Origin: Bacteroidota bacterium
GTDB taxonomy: Bacteria; Bacteroidota; Bacteroidia; Chitinophagales; Chitinophagaceae
Length of the DNA stretch: 64,000 nt
Reading direction: 5' to 3'
NCBI GenBank assembly: GCA_018266775.1
Contig: JAFDZS010000006.1
Span: 1 to 64,000, forward strand
Shown here piece by piece: positions 41,076 to 50,245 of the stretch. The first letter of the stretch is position 1. Each line of letters opens with the position of its first letter. The notes below the pieces were generated by a model. It made no database searches, had not been told where the DNA came from, and worked only from the letters and a program-made list of their open reading frames with translations. Made by a program: the position numbers and the translations under genes.

Positions 41076-42905
41076 TTAATCTTCCAGTTTATTCCACCAG
41101 GTTTTTTTAAGGATGAAAATAATTACCGTAAGAATACTGATGGTAATAAGTAAAGGTAATTTCAACCATAACACCACGTACATCGGCAATACCGTAAGGC
41201 AGCATTGTGCAATAATACCGAGTACCACGTTAAACATATCCAGTTTAAACTTTGTGTTGGGAATAAATGAAGGATCATCTTTCAGCACTTCTTCATGCAC
41301 CGGCTTCCAGAAGCCCCAGGGCTTTACCGTGCGGTAAAAACTTTTTAATACCTGCAATTCAGTTGGTGGCGCAGTAAATGTTCCAATTAAACAACCTGCC
41401 ACAGAAATCAAAAACAACAAGGGGAAATAATACAGGAACTCTATACCGGAAAATATTTTGGAGAATACCAATGCACCAACCACACCGGCAAACATGCCCC
41501 AGAAAAATCCATTGGCATTAAAGCGCCACCAATACCACTTAAACACATTTGCTGCAATATAACCACCGTACAAACCACTTACGATCCACTGCAAAATACT
41601 GTTTACATCCTTCGCCATAAAACCAATACATACCCCTATTACCACAATGATAACACCAGACAGATAATTTACCGTGATCACTCTTTTATTGCCTGCGTTT
41701 GGGTTGATGTATTTCAAATACACATCATTTACAAAATAAGCCTGTGCAGCATTCAGCGTTCCTGAAAACGTGCCGATGAATGCGCCAAACAAACCCGTTA
41801 ACACCAATCCTAAAATACCTACCGGTAAAAACTGGTTAATAGTGGCAGGCAATACTTTTTCAAAATCTACTCCACCTGCACCATCGCTTACATTGAGTTG
41901 ATGGTAATACAACAACCCCAATACGGTTAAACCAATGATCATGGAATAGCGCACCGGCAATAAGATGAGTGACACAAAACCTGTCATGCGGGATGCATCT
42001 TTGGGCGAACGGGTAGATAATATTTTCTGCATATCATAATTCGGCGCAGGCCCAGCCATAGAGGCAAATACGCCTTTAAACAACATCATCATAAACAATA
42101 AACCAAAAAGCCCGTAACCATCGCTGTTGATTTTTTTATTGGCATCGTCAATAATGCCATGCCAGTCTAAACCCAAATGCCAGCCAAAGAACGGATCTGT
42201 CCAACCTTGCGGCACATGCAATGATTGTCCCTGCAGGTGCTGCATAGCAATAATGGCAATCGCAAAACAGCCAATGGTCATGATGACGTATTTGATCATA
42301 TCTCCCAGTACAATACTGTGCATCCCCCCCAGCACGGCATAAAACATGGCAAACAAAGTGAACACAATACCATAAAAATGTGCCACGTATTGCTGCGGAA
42401 TATTGACGGGAATATATTGCTTCACCGCATCCCACGGCACAAATATTTCAATGAATTTACCCAGCCCCACAAAACCATACGCTAAAAAACCCAGGCAACC
42501 GATCAGCGCAAAAGCTACTACAACGGTATGGCTTGCACGAACACCTTTATCTTTCCAGCCGAAGCGGGTGCCCAGCCATTCTGCACCCGTGGTGGCGTTG
42601 CTGCGGCGCAACCATTTAGACAGGTACATCATATTAAACACCTGGTTGAATACCGGCCATAACCACGGAATCCACAAACTTTTTACACCATATACAAAAC
42701 ATAATGCCACCATCCACATGGTACCACTGATGTCGAACATATCAGAGGCATCGCTGAGGCCAAGCATATACCAGGGTAATTTTTTCCCTCCCAATAAATA
42801 ATTCTCCTTACTCTGCCGTGCTTTTTTCCGCATGAACCAGCCCAGCAACAGCATACCCACCAGGTAGGTAACAATGATCCCCATATCGATCCATTGCAGT
42901 TTCAT
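41076..42905 (-). CDS. Sodium:solute symporter (SSS family), probable oligosaccharide transporter
   Basis: A 609-residue inner-membrane protein with about 14 hydrophobic segments. It has the SSS features GIIVTYLVGMLLLGWFMRKK at the N-terminus, the ENYLLGGKKLPWYMLGLSDASDMFDISGTMW block with sodium-site residues in the first helices, and GTNAAQ-type loop equivalents (FSGTLNAAQAYFVNDVYLKY) in the middle. The C-terminal 70 residues are an extra soluble stretch plus a final helix pair. It lies 16 bp upstream of the epimerase and downstream of the mannanase. This context suggests import of mannobiose or cellobiose-type products by sodium symport. Confidence 0.88.
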   Translation of the reverse strand: MKLQWIDMGIIVTYLVGMLLLGWFMRKKARQSKENYLLGGKKLPWYMLGLSDASDMFDISGTMWMVALCFVYGVKSLWIPWLWPVFNQVFNMMYLSKWLRRSNATTGAEWLGTRFGWKDKGVRASHTVVVAFALIGCLGFLAYGFVGLGKFIEIFVPWDAVKQYIPVNIPQQYVAHFYGIVFTLFAMFYAVLGGMHSIVLGDMIKYVIMTIGCFAIAIIAMQHLQGQSLHVPQGWTDPFFGWHLGLDWHGIIDDANKKINSDGYGLFGLLFMMMLFKGVFASMAGPAPNYDMQKILSTRSPKDASRMTGFVSLILLPVRYSMIIGLTVLGLLYYHQLNVSDGAGGVDFEKVLPATINQFLPVGILGLVLTGLFGAFIGTFSGTLNAAQAYFVNDVYLKYINPNAGNKRVITVNYLSGVIIVVIGVCIGFMAKDVNSILQWIVSGLYGGYIAANVFKWYWWRFNANGFFWGMFAGVVGALVFSKIFSGIEFLYYFPLLFLISVAGCLIGTFTAPPTELQVLKSFYRTVKPWGFWKPVHEEVLKDDPSFIPNTKFKLDMFNVVLGIIAQCCLTVLPMYVVLWLKLPLLITISILTVIIFILKKTWWNKLED

Positions 42906-42948
42906 ATACTGAGTTGGTTTATTATACGGTAGATTGATTTAATGATCG

Positions 42949-44241
42949 CTATTTTATTTTTGCTGCAAATTGCCTGAGCCACTTCCATGTGCTGTCTGTT
43001 GCAAAAACAGCATTCAAACCCTGCTCTTCCATTGGTGGGTCGCCCAGCAAATCATCACCTTCTTTCCAGAACGGTGATTGCCCGGCAGGTTTACCAAAAC
43101 CGCCCATTGCCCATATATTCATTCCGGCAACGGCACCGCTTGTTTTTTTATTTTGCAGCACCATTCCTCCTATTACTTTTACATAACGGTCTCGAAAAGA
43201 CGTAGATGACGCCGGGGAAAAAGAAAAACCATCCCTTGGCAATCCAAATTCCTCAATCACCAGTGGCCTGTCCAGCTTATCGGCTATAGCAAGGTTTTCA
43301 CTGATATATGTTTTTGTTTTTTGTATTACCTGCGGAAAATCCTTTGCAAAGCTGCTGTCTTTATACCAGCTCCAGTTTTTAGGCCAGATGTGAATAGTGA
43401 GGTAATCTATAAATTCATTATCGTGTATATCTTCAAAAACGTTTTTGTTTTCTGTACCAATAAATCCCTCTGTACCCGCAGTAACCAGATGATTTGGATC
43501 AATAGATTTAATAAACGCTGCGCTGCCTTTAATAAACTGTGTATACAGTGTTATGGCTTCGGGCCGCATGGGCCGCGGTTCATTGGCAATTTCCCAGGCC
43601 ATAATGCCCGGCTCATCAATATATTTTTTACCGGTGATGGAATTCGTACGGCTCAATACGTGGGCAACAAAATTGTGGTAATCATTTATACATGCCCTGC
43701 AGGAATAAAATGTACTGACAATATCCCTGTATTCATCCCAGGAAAATTTTGTGGCCAATGTGGAATCGCTGATCATACCATGCCAGTTCAAATATTGTAA
43801 AAAGCCGCCGCTCCACTCCCAGTTATTGGTAAGAAAAAACACCGCATTCATATTCCGCTGCTGTAATTGCTGTAACAGGTAATCCATGCCCAGCAAAACA
43901 TCGTCGTTATATTTCCCCGGCTGCAGTTCTGCAGCAGGATGCACAGGATTGATTCCATATACCGATTTTCCCTGTCCCTGTGCGCCCACCAATACCCTGA
44001 TATTGGTAACGCCACTTTGCTTTAAAAAATCAAGCTCTTTAACAAGGCGTTCCCTGTTACCGCCTTTATCATCCGGCATGGCAATAAGACTCGCATACCA
44101 CATATTCATACCCACAAAATAATAAGGCTGATTGTTTACAATAAACTGGTTGTTTTTACGCGTTACCAATTGCTGTGCGGTTAATGCATTGCAACCAATA
44201 CTTAACATTAGAAAGAATAGCAGAGTGTTTTTTTTCATCAT
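42949..44241 (-). CDS. GH5 beta-mannanase-like glycoside hydrolase
   Basis: About 430 residues from the ATG at 44241 (a second ATG follows at once); longer starts fall inside the leader hairpin. The signal peptide is MKKNTLLFFLMLSIGCNALTA. The GH5 mannanase features are YYFVGMNMWYASLIA at the first strand, GVTNIRVLVGAQGQ, the acid/base Glu in IMAWEIANEPRPMRP, YLTIHIWPKNWSW and the nucleophile Glu in PLVIEEFGLPRDGFS. This fits mannan endo-1,4-beta-mannosidase of subfamily GH5_7 type. It is the first gene of the unit with symporter, epimerase and GH5 endoglucanase, 44 bp before the symporter gene. Secreted or periplasmic. Confidence 0.9.
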   Translation of the reverse strand: MMKKNTLLFFLMLSIGCNALTAQQLVTRKNNQFIVNNQPYYFVGMNMWYASLIAMPDDKGGNRERLVKELDFLKQSGVTNIRVLVGAQGQGKSVYGINPVHPAAELQPGKYNDDVLLGMDYLLQQLQQRNMNAVFFLTNNWEWSGGFLQYLNWHGMISDSTLATKFSWDEYRDIVSTFYSCRACINDYHNFVAHVLSRTNSITGKKYIDEPGIMAWEIANEPRPMRPEAITLYTQFIKGSAAFIKSIDPNHLVTAGTEGFIGTENKNVFEDIHDNEFIDYLTIHIWPKNWSWYKDSSFAKDFPQVIQKTKTYISENLAIADKLDRPLVIEEFGLPRDGFSFSPASSTSFRDRYVKVIGGMVLQNKKTSGAVAGMNIWAMGGFGKPAGQSPFWKEGDDLLGDPPMEEQGLNAVFATDSTWKWLRQFAAKIK

Positions 44242-44249
44242 GATTGTAG

Positions 44250-44306
44250 TTTGTATAAAACGCCGTTCCTGAAGCATCAAGTTACTGTTCGCGGAACGGC
44301 GCTTAT
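44250..44306 (-). promoter_or_regulatory. Long hairpin in the mannanase leader
   Basis: CGCCGTTCC (44261-44269) and GGAACGGCG (44293-44301) are perfect inverted repeats enclosing 23 bases. The pairing extends outward through GTATAA and TTATAC with a one- or two-base bulge. It lies just 10-20 bp before the ATG of the mannanase gene, so it would be in the mRNA leader, where it could block ribosome loading, stabilise the message or serve as an operator. Confidence 0.65.
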
Positions 44307-44342
44307 ACGATTTTCCATGCTGCTAATGAAAAATTATTTACC

Positions 44343-44359
44343 CCGCAGCAATGCTGCGG
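44343..44359. promoter_or_regulatory. 17-base palindrome in the divergent mannan-locus control region
   Basis: CCGCAGCAATGCTGCGG is palindromic except for its central base. It lies between the mannanase gene and the divergent AraC-type regulator, about 100 bp from the former. It might be an operator; the rest of 44360-44731 shows no clear feature. Confidence 0.45.
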
Positions 44360-44731
44360 TCATTATTTTTTCTCAGTATAAAATGATAACGTATTGTTTC
44401 GCTGCATTCCTGAATTTGTTCTTTCACTGCTTTCCGGCGCCGGCAAATATAATAGTAATTGCAGGCAGTGGTGAAGAAATTCATACAGCAAATCCGTTGC
44501 TTCAAAAATAGAATGCCGCATTTTTTCTATCGCATACTATTTTATCATTCTACTGTACTTTTTTATCGCTGTTACTGCATTTTCTTTTATTCCTGCATAC
44601 AACAAAACCATTTTCCCCTGCTAAATACCATCGTCTCTGCTCATTTCATAGTGATATTTTTTTAATACACTCATTTGGTTTTTTTGTACTTTTACTGCCG
44701 CTGCCAGGCGTTTGTTTTAAACTGTTGCTAT

Positions 44732-45616
44732 ATGACACCTAAACTTTTACGGGAGATCACCCCGCTTACACCCGGTGATTGTTTTACTCTTTTTTACAGG
44801 GTAAAATCTGAATTTGATTTTCCATTGCATTATCATGAAGAATTTGAACTGAATTTTATTGATAATGCCAAAGGCATTAAAAGAGTGATTGGTGATCATA
44901 TTGAAGAAATCAATGAACTGGAACTGGTTTTGATTGGCCCCAACCTGCAGCATGGCTGGTTCAATCACAATTGCAAAAGCAAAGAGTTTACAGAAATCAC
45001 CATCCAGTTTCATCGTGACCTGTTTGATGATAAATTTTTACAACGCAACCAGATGCACCTCATCCGTTCTATGTTTGAAAAATCACTTCGCGGCATTTCA
45101 TTTTCCGCCGATTGTATCAAAGCATTAAAACCACGCTTAATGGCATTACCCAAAAAACACGGCTTTGATTCTGTACTGGAACTCATTTCTATTTTACATG
45201 AATTATCTGTTTCAAGAAATATGAGAACGCTGTCTGACATTTCTTTTAAAAATGCAGAAACCATTAACTACAACAGCAGAAGGGTGGAAAAAGTAATGAA
45301 CTATCTTAATGCCAATTTTGACAACCCCATTACGCTGGCAGATGCGGCTAAATTAGTTTCCATGAGCGAGGTGGCATTCAGCAGATTTTTTAAAGCAAGA
45401 ACAGGAAAAACATTTATCGATACACTCAACGAGATCCGCCTGGGCAATGCATCCCGGATGCTTATCGACACCACGCATGGCATTAATGAAATTGCTTTCC
45501 GCTGCGGCTTCAACAATATTTCCAACTTCAACCGTATATTTAAAAAGAAAAAAGATTGCACACCAAAAGAGTTTCGGCAGGAATATAACGCAGAAGGTAT
45601 CCGTTCATTTATTTAA
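44732..45616 (+). CDS. AraC family regulator of the mannan-use locus
   Basis: 294 residues from the ATG of MTPKLLREITPL; the frame runs 19 codons further upstream without a better start. The N-terminal cupin domain has DFPLHYHEEFELNFI with the typical His-His-Glu face, then ELVLIGPNLQHGWFN. The C-terminal HTH pair is LADAAKLVSMSEVAFSRFFKA and INEIAFRCGFNNISNFNRIF, ending in TPKEFRQEY. Divergent from the mannanase unit and upstream of the deacetylase gene, it is the obvious candidate regulator of both. A sugar ligand is inferred from context only. Confidence 0.9.
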   Translation: MTPKLLREITPLTPGDCFTLFYRVKSEFDFPLHYHEEFELNFIDNAKGIKRVIGDHIEEINELELVLIGPNLQHGWFNHNCKSKEFTEITIQFHRDLFDDKFLQRNQMHLIRSMFEKSLRGISFSADCIKALKPRLMALPKKHGFDSVLELISILHELSVSRNMRTLSDISFKNAETINYNSRRVEKVMNYLNANFDNPITLADAAKLVSMSEVAFSRFFKARTGKTFIDTLNEIRLGNASRMLIDTTHGINEIAFRCGFNNISNFNRIFKKKKDCTPKEFRQEYNAEGIRSFI

Positions 45617-45850
45617 ACAGGTTAGGGCGTTTGTGCGACCTGAACGTTTTACACTAAATAGGATAAAAGAACATCATCCAATCGTCAGGTCGCTTCAGCG
45701 CCCCGACGGACTCCTGCTTCTTTAGCAACAATAACAAAAGCAAAGCCCGGCCAACAACCTGGTAGCATTTTTGCCATTGTGCATACTATTTTTACCAGTT
45801 GTTATGATTGTAATGCTTTTAAGGCATCTTTATCCAAAACCATTTTCGTT

Positions 45851-46945
45851 ATGAAAAAATATGTATGCCTTTTTTTGTTTTGCACAATAAACTATTGCGT
45901 TCTTCATGCGCAAAACGTAACCATAAGCATTGACAGCACAACAACTACGCAACAACCATTTTATAAAGCTGATGATTCATTGATCCAATACACCGGCAGA
46001 ATTGACTTCCGCAATCAACTGTTACCACGCATGTGGAGCCCCGGCGTATATATCATGTTTGCATTTACGGGCAATCATATTACTGTCGTTATTAATGACC
46101 AGGAACTGTGGGGAAAAAATCACAACTATCTTGAAGTGGTGCTGGATGGTGAAGCAAAGAGAATTCAAACACAATACAAAACCAATTACATTACGGTATC
46201 GTCCACACCAAACGGTACACATCAATTACTCATTTGTAAAAACACAGAATCGAATATAGGTTTTATTGAACTGCAGGGCGTGTATTGCGATCAGCTGGTA
46301 CAGTTGCCTGCTCAGCCAAAAAGAAAAATTGAATTGTATGGCAACTCCATTACCTGTGGCGCCAGTGCAGACCTCAGTGGTATTCCCTGCGGCAAAGGTG
46401 TTTGGCAAGATCAGCATAATGCATACATGGCTTATGGCCCGGTAACCGCACGGGCTTTGCATGCGCAATGGCAATTAAGCAGCGTATCCGGCATTGGCCT
46501 TATACGCAGCTGCTGCAATATGGATATACTGATGCCGCAGGTGTTTGATAAAATTGAAATGCGTGGCGATTCTATTGCATGGAATTTTGCATTATACCAA
46601 CCAGATGTGGTAACGGTTTGCCTGGGGCAGAACGATGGCATACAGGATTCCACAAAATTCTGCACCGCTTATGTTCAGTTGATTCAACGGATGCGCAACT
46701 ATTATCCAAACGCACAAATTGTTTTATTATCAAGCCCGATGGCAGATGAAAGATTGAAAACAGTATTAAAACAACAAATCAGCGGAGTGGTTCGCTATAT
46801 GCAAGGCAAGGGTGATAAAAAAATCAGTTCCTTATTCTTCAGCCGTTCCTACAACGGCGGCTGCGATTATCACCCCAGTGTGGAAGAACACCAGCTTATT
46901 GCTAAAGAATTAACTGCATACCTGCAAAAACTGATGCATTGGTAG
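45851..46945 (+). CDS. CE2-like SGNH carbohydrate deacetylase
   Basis: 364 residues from the ATG giving MKKYVCLFLFCTINYCVLHAQ, a signal peptide; the longer frame begins with GTG. The N-terminal half (about 25-150) is a jelly-roll module (YTGRIDFRNQLLPRMWSPGVYI, NHITVVINDQELWG). The SGNH hydrolase domain follows with IELYGNSITCGASADLSG (nucleophile Ser), VTVCLGQNDGIQDS and the catalytic His in CDYHPSVEEHQLIAKEL. A jelly roll joined to this catalytic dyad is the layout of CE2 esterases, which remove 6-O-acetyl groups from mannans and xylans. Next to mannan genes, it would strip acetyl groups from glucomannan before cleavage. Confidence 0.85.
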   Translation: MKKYVCLFLFCTINYCVLHAQNVTISIDSTTTTQQPFYKADDSLIQYTGRIDFRNQLLPRMWSPGVYIMFAFTGNHITVVINDQELWGKNHNYLEVVLDGEAKRIQTQYKTNYITVSSTPNGTHQLLICKNTESNIGFIELQGVYCDQLVQLPAQPKRKIELYGNSITCGASADLSGIPCGKGVWQDQHNAYMAYGPVTARALHAQWQLSSVSGIGLIRSCCNMDILMPQVFDKIEMRGDSIAWNFALYQPDVVTVCLGQNDGIQDSTKFCTAYVQLIQRMRNYYPNAQIVLLSSPMADERLKTVLKQQISGVVRYMQGKGDKKISSLFFSRSYNGGCDYHPSVEEHQLIAKELTAYLQKLMHW

Positions 46946-47012
46946 TTAAGCTATCTTTCTTTTTACAGCGCTTTTATTGTCGTTTCATTTTACTGAGCAG
47001 CGTCAAAATACC

Positions 47013-47030
47013 TGCTGATGTATATCAGCA
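47013..47030. promoter_or_regulatory. Small palindrome upstream of the stress cluster
   Basis: TGCTGAT and ATCAGCA are perfect 7-base arms around GTAT, 39 bp before the baeRF gene. Related half-sites (ATCAG...CTGAT) are visible at about 52361-52375 in the leader of the receiver-CRP regulator gene. It could be a CRP/FNR-type operator; this is a guess from symmetry and location. Confidence 0.4.
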
Positions 47031-47068
47031 TTTTTGCTGGAGATTCATAGTAGCTTGGGCGGTATAAA

Positions 47069-48166
47069 ATGATTGCTATGAACAATTTCCTTACTGCCGA
47101 CATAAAAGAGATCAGCGGTGCAGTGCATTACCGCCCGGCTGTATCCATCATCATGCCATTTGAACCTAAAATGGAATCTCATGACACATTACTGCATTCA
47201 CTGAAAATTGTGACCGATAAGATCACCAGGGAATTGCGCAATAATTATCCTGAAGAAATTACCGGGCTAATGCTGCAGAAGTTAAAATCTATAATGAACA
47301 ACCTGCATTTCAATACGCTTAAAAAAAGTATTGCCATATATGTATCGCCGGTTTTTGAAAAAGTATTGTACCTGGATATTCCGGTGGAAGAAAAAATCAT
47401 CATCGATGAATCTTTCGAGATCAGGGATCTGGTGTATTCTAAAAAGCAACAGCACAAATACCTGTTGTTGTTATTAAGCAGTAATGAAAGTAAAATTTTC
47501 CTTGGGGACAATGACAACCTGGTTCGTATTGTAAGCAACCGTTCTGAAAATACTAACGGTAATGACACCCCTGAAAAAGTGGCCAACTTTACAGACAATA
47601 CTTCTTACAAAGAAATGCAGATGGAAAAATTTCTGCACCATGTTGACCATGTGCTTGATGCCATTCTGAATGCGTACCACCTGCCCTTATTTGTAGTGGG
47701 CGCCAAACGTATTGCAGGCCACTTCAACAGCATTACCAAACACAGCGATGCCGTGGTGGAATACATTCATGGCAATTACGAAGCAGCTACTTTACCGGAA
47801 CTGGCAGATGTACTGCAGCCCTATATTTTTAACTGGAAACAGGTAAAACAAACAGATTTACTGCACCAGTTAGATAAGGCAGCCTCTGCAGGCAAAATGG
47901 TTACTGGCATTCAGGATGTATGGCGGGAAGCCACTGCACACAAAGGCAAACTGCTGCTGGTGGAAAAAGATTTTATGTACGCAGCGGAACATGGTGCCAC
48001 CGAAGATATTATTGAAGCAGCCACATCATTGAACAGCTTTTCTTATATCAAAGATGCTGTTGATGACATCATCGAAAAAGTATTACAGGATGGCGGCGAT
48101 GTGGAGTTTACGGATAAAGATGCGTTGAAACTTTATGATCACATTGCGTTGATTGAATATTATTAA
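47069..48166 (+). CDS. baeRF family 3-like protein (archaeo-eukaryotic release-factor-related)
   Basis: A 365-residue cytoplasmic protein. The N-terminal part (AVSIIMPFEPK, KITRELRNNYPEEI) and the middle (KKSIAIYVSPVFEKVLYLDIPVEEKIIID, KYLLLLLSSNESKIFLGD) are the pattern I associate with bacterial relatives of archaeal/eukaryotic release factor aRF1. The C-terminal third resembles the L7Ae-like part (GKLLLVEKDFMYAAE), followed by an acidic tail. Such proteins are predicted to act on stalled ribosomes; experimental knowledge is thin. A second ATG three codons in is possible. It ends 16 bp before the universal stress gene, and probably shares its transcript. Confidence 0.65.
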   Translation: MIAMNNFLTADIKEISGAVHYRPAVSIIMPFEPKMESHDTLLHSLKIVTDKITRELRNNYPEEITGLMLQKLKSIMNNLHFNTLKKSIAIYVSPVFEKVLYLDIPVEEKIIIDESFEIRDLVYSKKQQHKYLLLLLSSNESKIFLGDNDNLVRIVSNRSENTNGNDTPEKVANFTDNTSYKEMQMEKFLHHVDHVLDAILNAYHLPLFVVGAKRIAGHFNSITKHSDAVVEYIHGNYEAATLPELADVLQPYIFNWKQVKQTDLLHQLDKAASAGKMVTGIQDVWREATAHKGKLLLVEKDFMYAAEHGATEDIIEAATSLNSFSYIKDAVDDIIEKVLQDGGDVEFTDKDALKLYDHIALIEYY

Positions 48167-48182
48167 CACTAAACTTTTTACA

Positions 48183-49001
48183 ATGAAAACAATTCTTACA
48201 GCAACCGATTTTTCTGCAGCCGCAACCAATGCTGCAGAATACGCAGCAGAAATGGCTTTGGCCATACATGCTGAATTGACCCTGCTGCATGTTTGCCAGA
48301 TACCGGTAACTTATGGTGAGGCACCGGCCATTGTAAATGAAGGCGACATGATACAGGATGCTGAACTGGAACTGGAAAAATTGAAAGACCGCCTGGGTGA
48401 AATGACATTTGGCAAAATTCCCATTCGCACAATAGCCAAACTAGGTTTGTTTCACCAGGAATTAAAAACTACTTGCGAAGAACTGCATCCTTACACCGTA
48501 GTAATGGGTTGCCAGGGCAGCACTGCTGCAGACCGTATGTTACTGGGCGATCATGCTGTGCATGCGATGCGCCACCTGGAATGGCCTTTAATTACGGTAC
48601 CGCCCGAAGCCACTTTTGGCGATATCAGGAAAATTGGTTTCGCCTGTGATTTTGACCATGTGGTGGATACTATTCCATTGGATGAAATTAAAACACTGGT
48701 AAAAGATTTTAATGCAGAACTGCACATTCTGAACACTGGAAAACAAAAAGAATTTAATGCAGATACCGTTTTCGAATCAGGCCTGTTGCAGGAAATGCTG
48801 GAGGGGCTTAAACCAAAATATCATTTCATCACCAATGATAATATTGATAAGGGTATATTGGATTACGCTGATGGTAATGAAATTGATTTATTAATTGTTT
48901 TACCCAAACGCCACAGTTTGCTGGAAAATATTTTCCACAAAAGCCATACAAAGAGTATGGTATTGCACAGCCATGTTCCGGTACTGGCGTTACACCAGTG
49001 A
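48183..49001 (+). CDS. Tandem universal stress protein (two USP domains)
   Basis: 272 residues from the ATG of MKTILTATDFSAAATNAAEYAAEMA. The first USP domain spans 1-143 (ELTLLHVCQIPV, TVVMGCQGSTAADRMLLGDHAVHAMRHLEWPLITVP). The second runs from about 150 to the end (KIGFACDFDH, LLIVLPKRHSLLENIFHKSHTKSMVLHSHVPVLAL). The ATP-binding G-x2-G-x9-G(S/T) motif is degenerate in both halves. USPs of this type accumulate during oxygen or nutrient stress. It lies 16 bp after the baeRF gene and 28 bp before the SDR gene, in a five-gene plus-strand unit. Confidence 0.92.
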   Translation: MKTILTATDFSAAATNAAEYAAEMALAIHAELTLLHVCQIPVTYGEAPAIVNEGDMIQDAELELEKLKDRLGEMTFGKIPIRTIAKLGLFHQELKTTCEELHPYTVVMGCQGSTAADRMLLGDHAVHAMRHLEWPLITVPPEATFGDIRKIGFACDFDHVVDTIPLDEIKTLVKDFNAELHILNTGKQKEFNADTVFESGLLQEMLEGLKPKYHFITNDNIDKGILDYADGNEIDLLIVLPKRHSLLENIFHKSHTKSMVLHSHVPVLALHQ

Positions 49002-49029
49002 ATTGCAGAAAAAATGAAAATGAATCATA

Positions 49030-49782
49030 ATGAAAAGGCTTCAGCATAAAGTTGCCGTCATTACCGGCGCAGCGGGTGGAATGGGAGCGGCAGAAGCAAA
49101 ACTGTTTGCAGAAGAAGGTGCAAAAGTAATGGCTACAGATGTGCAATACGATAAGCTGCAGCAATGGGTAACAGCGGCCAATAAAAACGGGCTTGCCATA
49201 GCCTGTATGAAACACGATGTAACATCAGAAAATGACTGGAATGCGGTGATACAGCAAACCCTGTTGCTGTACGGCCGTATTGATATACTGGTAAACAATG
49301 CCGGTGTATTTCCCGGCTTTATAGACTGTGAACAAACCACGCCCGAACTCTGGAATAAAGTCATTGGAATTAATTTAACCGGCCCGTTCCTTGGCTGCCA
49401 TACCTGCATACCGGTTATGAAAAAAAACGGAGGTGGCGCCATCGTAAATATTGCATCCATTGCGGGTTTGGTAGGTGGTAATGGGGCAGCTTATTCCTCA
49501 TCCAAAGGCGGGCTATGTTTACTCTCCAAAGACCTTGCGGTTACATTTGCAAAAGACAATATCAGGGTAAACACCATTTGCCCCGGCGGTGTTAAAACAC
49601 CTATGACCGATGTTTTGATGACTGCGCCCGGCATGGATGACATGGTGAAAAACATGTCACCACAGGGACGCATGGCCGAAGCTATTGAAATTGCCTGGGG
49701 CGCATTGTACCTCGCGTCAGACGAAGCATCTTTTGTAACAGGTACAGAACTTACCATAGATGGTGGTGCTGTGGCCCGGTAA
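49030..49782 (+). CDS. Short-chain dehydrogenase/reductase (SDR)
   Basis: A 250-residue classical SDR. The cofactor motif TGAAGGMG is at residues 12-19, followed by VMATDVQYDKLQ, where an Asp after the second strand favours NAD(H). The NNAG motif is in DILVNNAGVFPG. Catalytic residues are the Ser of IASIAG, Tyr155 and Lys159 (YSSSK). The sequence closes with FVTGTELTIDGGAVAR, usual for the family. The substrate is unknown. It is positioned between the universal stress gene and the FMN-binding gene (11 bp before it), so it is part of the stress-related unit. Confidence 0.93.
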   Translation: MKRLQHKVAVITGAAGGMGAAEAKLFAEEGAKVMATDVQYDKLQQWVTAANKNGLAIACMKHDVTSENDWNAVIQQTLLLYGRIDILVNNAGVFPGFIDCEQTTPELWNKVIGINLTGPFLGCHTCIPVMKKNGGGAIVNIASIAGLVGGNGAAYSSSKGGLCLLSKDLAVTFAKDNIRVNTICPGGVKTPMTDVLMTAPGMDDMVKNMSPQGRMAEAIEIAWGALYLASDEASFVTGTELTIDGGAVAR

Positions 49783-49792
49783 AAAATTTGTT

Positions 49793-50245
49793 ATGATTGC
49801 TCAATTATCTGCTGACCAAACGGAAGCGTTACTGCTCAATAATTCAATAGGCAGAATTGGATGCAGCAACGGCACCACTACCTATATTATACCGGTAAAC
49901 TATGCATATGATGGTAAAAGCATCATCTGTCATTCGCAGGAAGGGATGAAGATTCATATTATGCGAAACAACCCGGAAGTATGTTTTGAAGTGGATGAAA
50001 TTACAGACACCACACACTGGAAAAGCGTATTAGCCCACGGCCGCTACCAGGAGCTTCAGGAAGAAAGAGAACGCATTTATGCCATGACATTGTTTTCAGA
50101 AAAATTCATACACCTGAAGTTCAATACCGGCATTATGGGGTACGCCGGCGAACAAAAAAAACATCCGGAAATGCTGCATTCATCAAAGCCTGTTATATAC
50201 CGCATTATTATTACCGAAAAAACCGGCCGGTATGAATTTGAATAA
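49793..50245 (+). CDS. Pyridoxamine 5'-phosphate oxidase-like FMN-binding split-barrel protein
   Basis: 150 residues from the ATG of MIAQLSADQTEALLLNNS. It follows the small split-barrel pattern of the Nim-like/PNPOx-related group: GRIGCSNGTTTYIIPVNYAYDGKSIICHS, GMKIHIMRNNPEVCFEVDE, WKSVLAHGRYQELQEE. Relatives bind FMN or F420 and several are induced in hypoxia. The exact reaction cannot be told from sequence. Its stop overlaps the start of the PfkB gene by 14 bp, so the two are translationally coupled. Confidence 0.82.
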   Translation: MIAQLSADQTEALLLNNSIGRIGCSNGTTTYIIPVNYAYDGKSIICHSQEGMKIHIMRNNPEVCFEVDEITDTTHWKSVLAHGRYQELQEERERIYAMTLFSEKFIHLKFNTGIMGYAGEQKKHPEMLHSSKPVIYRIIITEKTGRYEFE

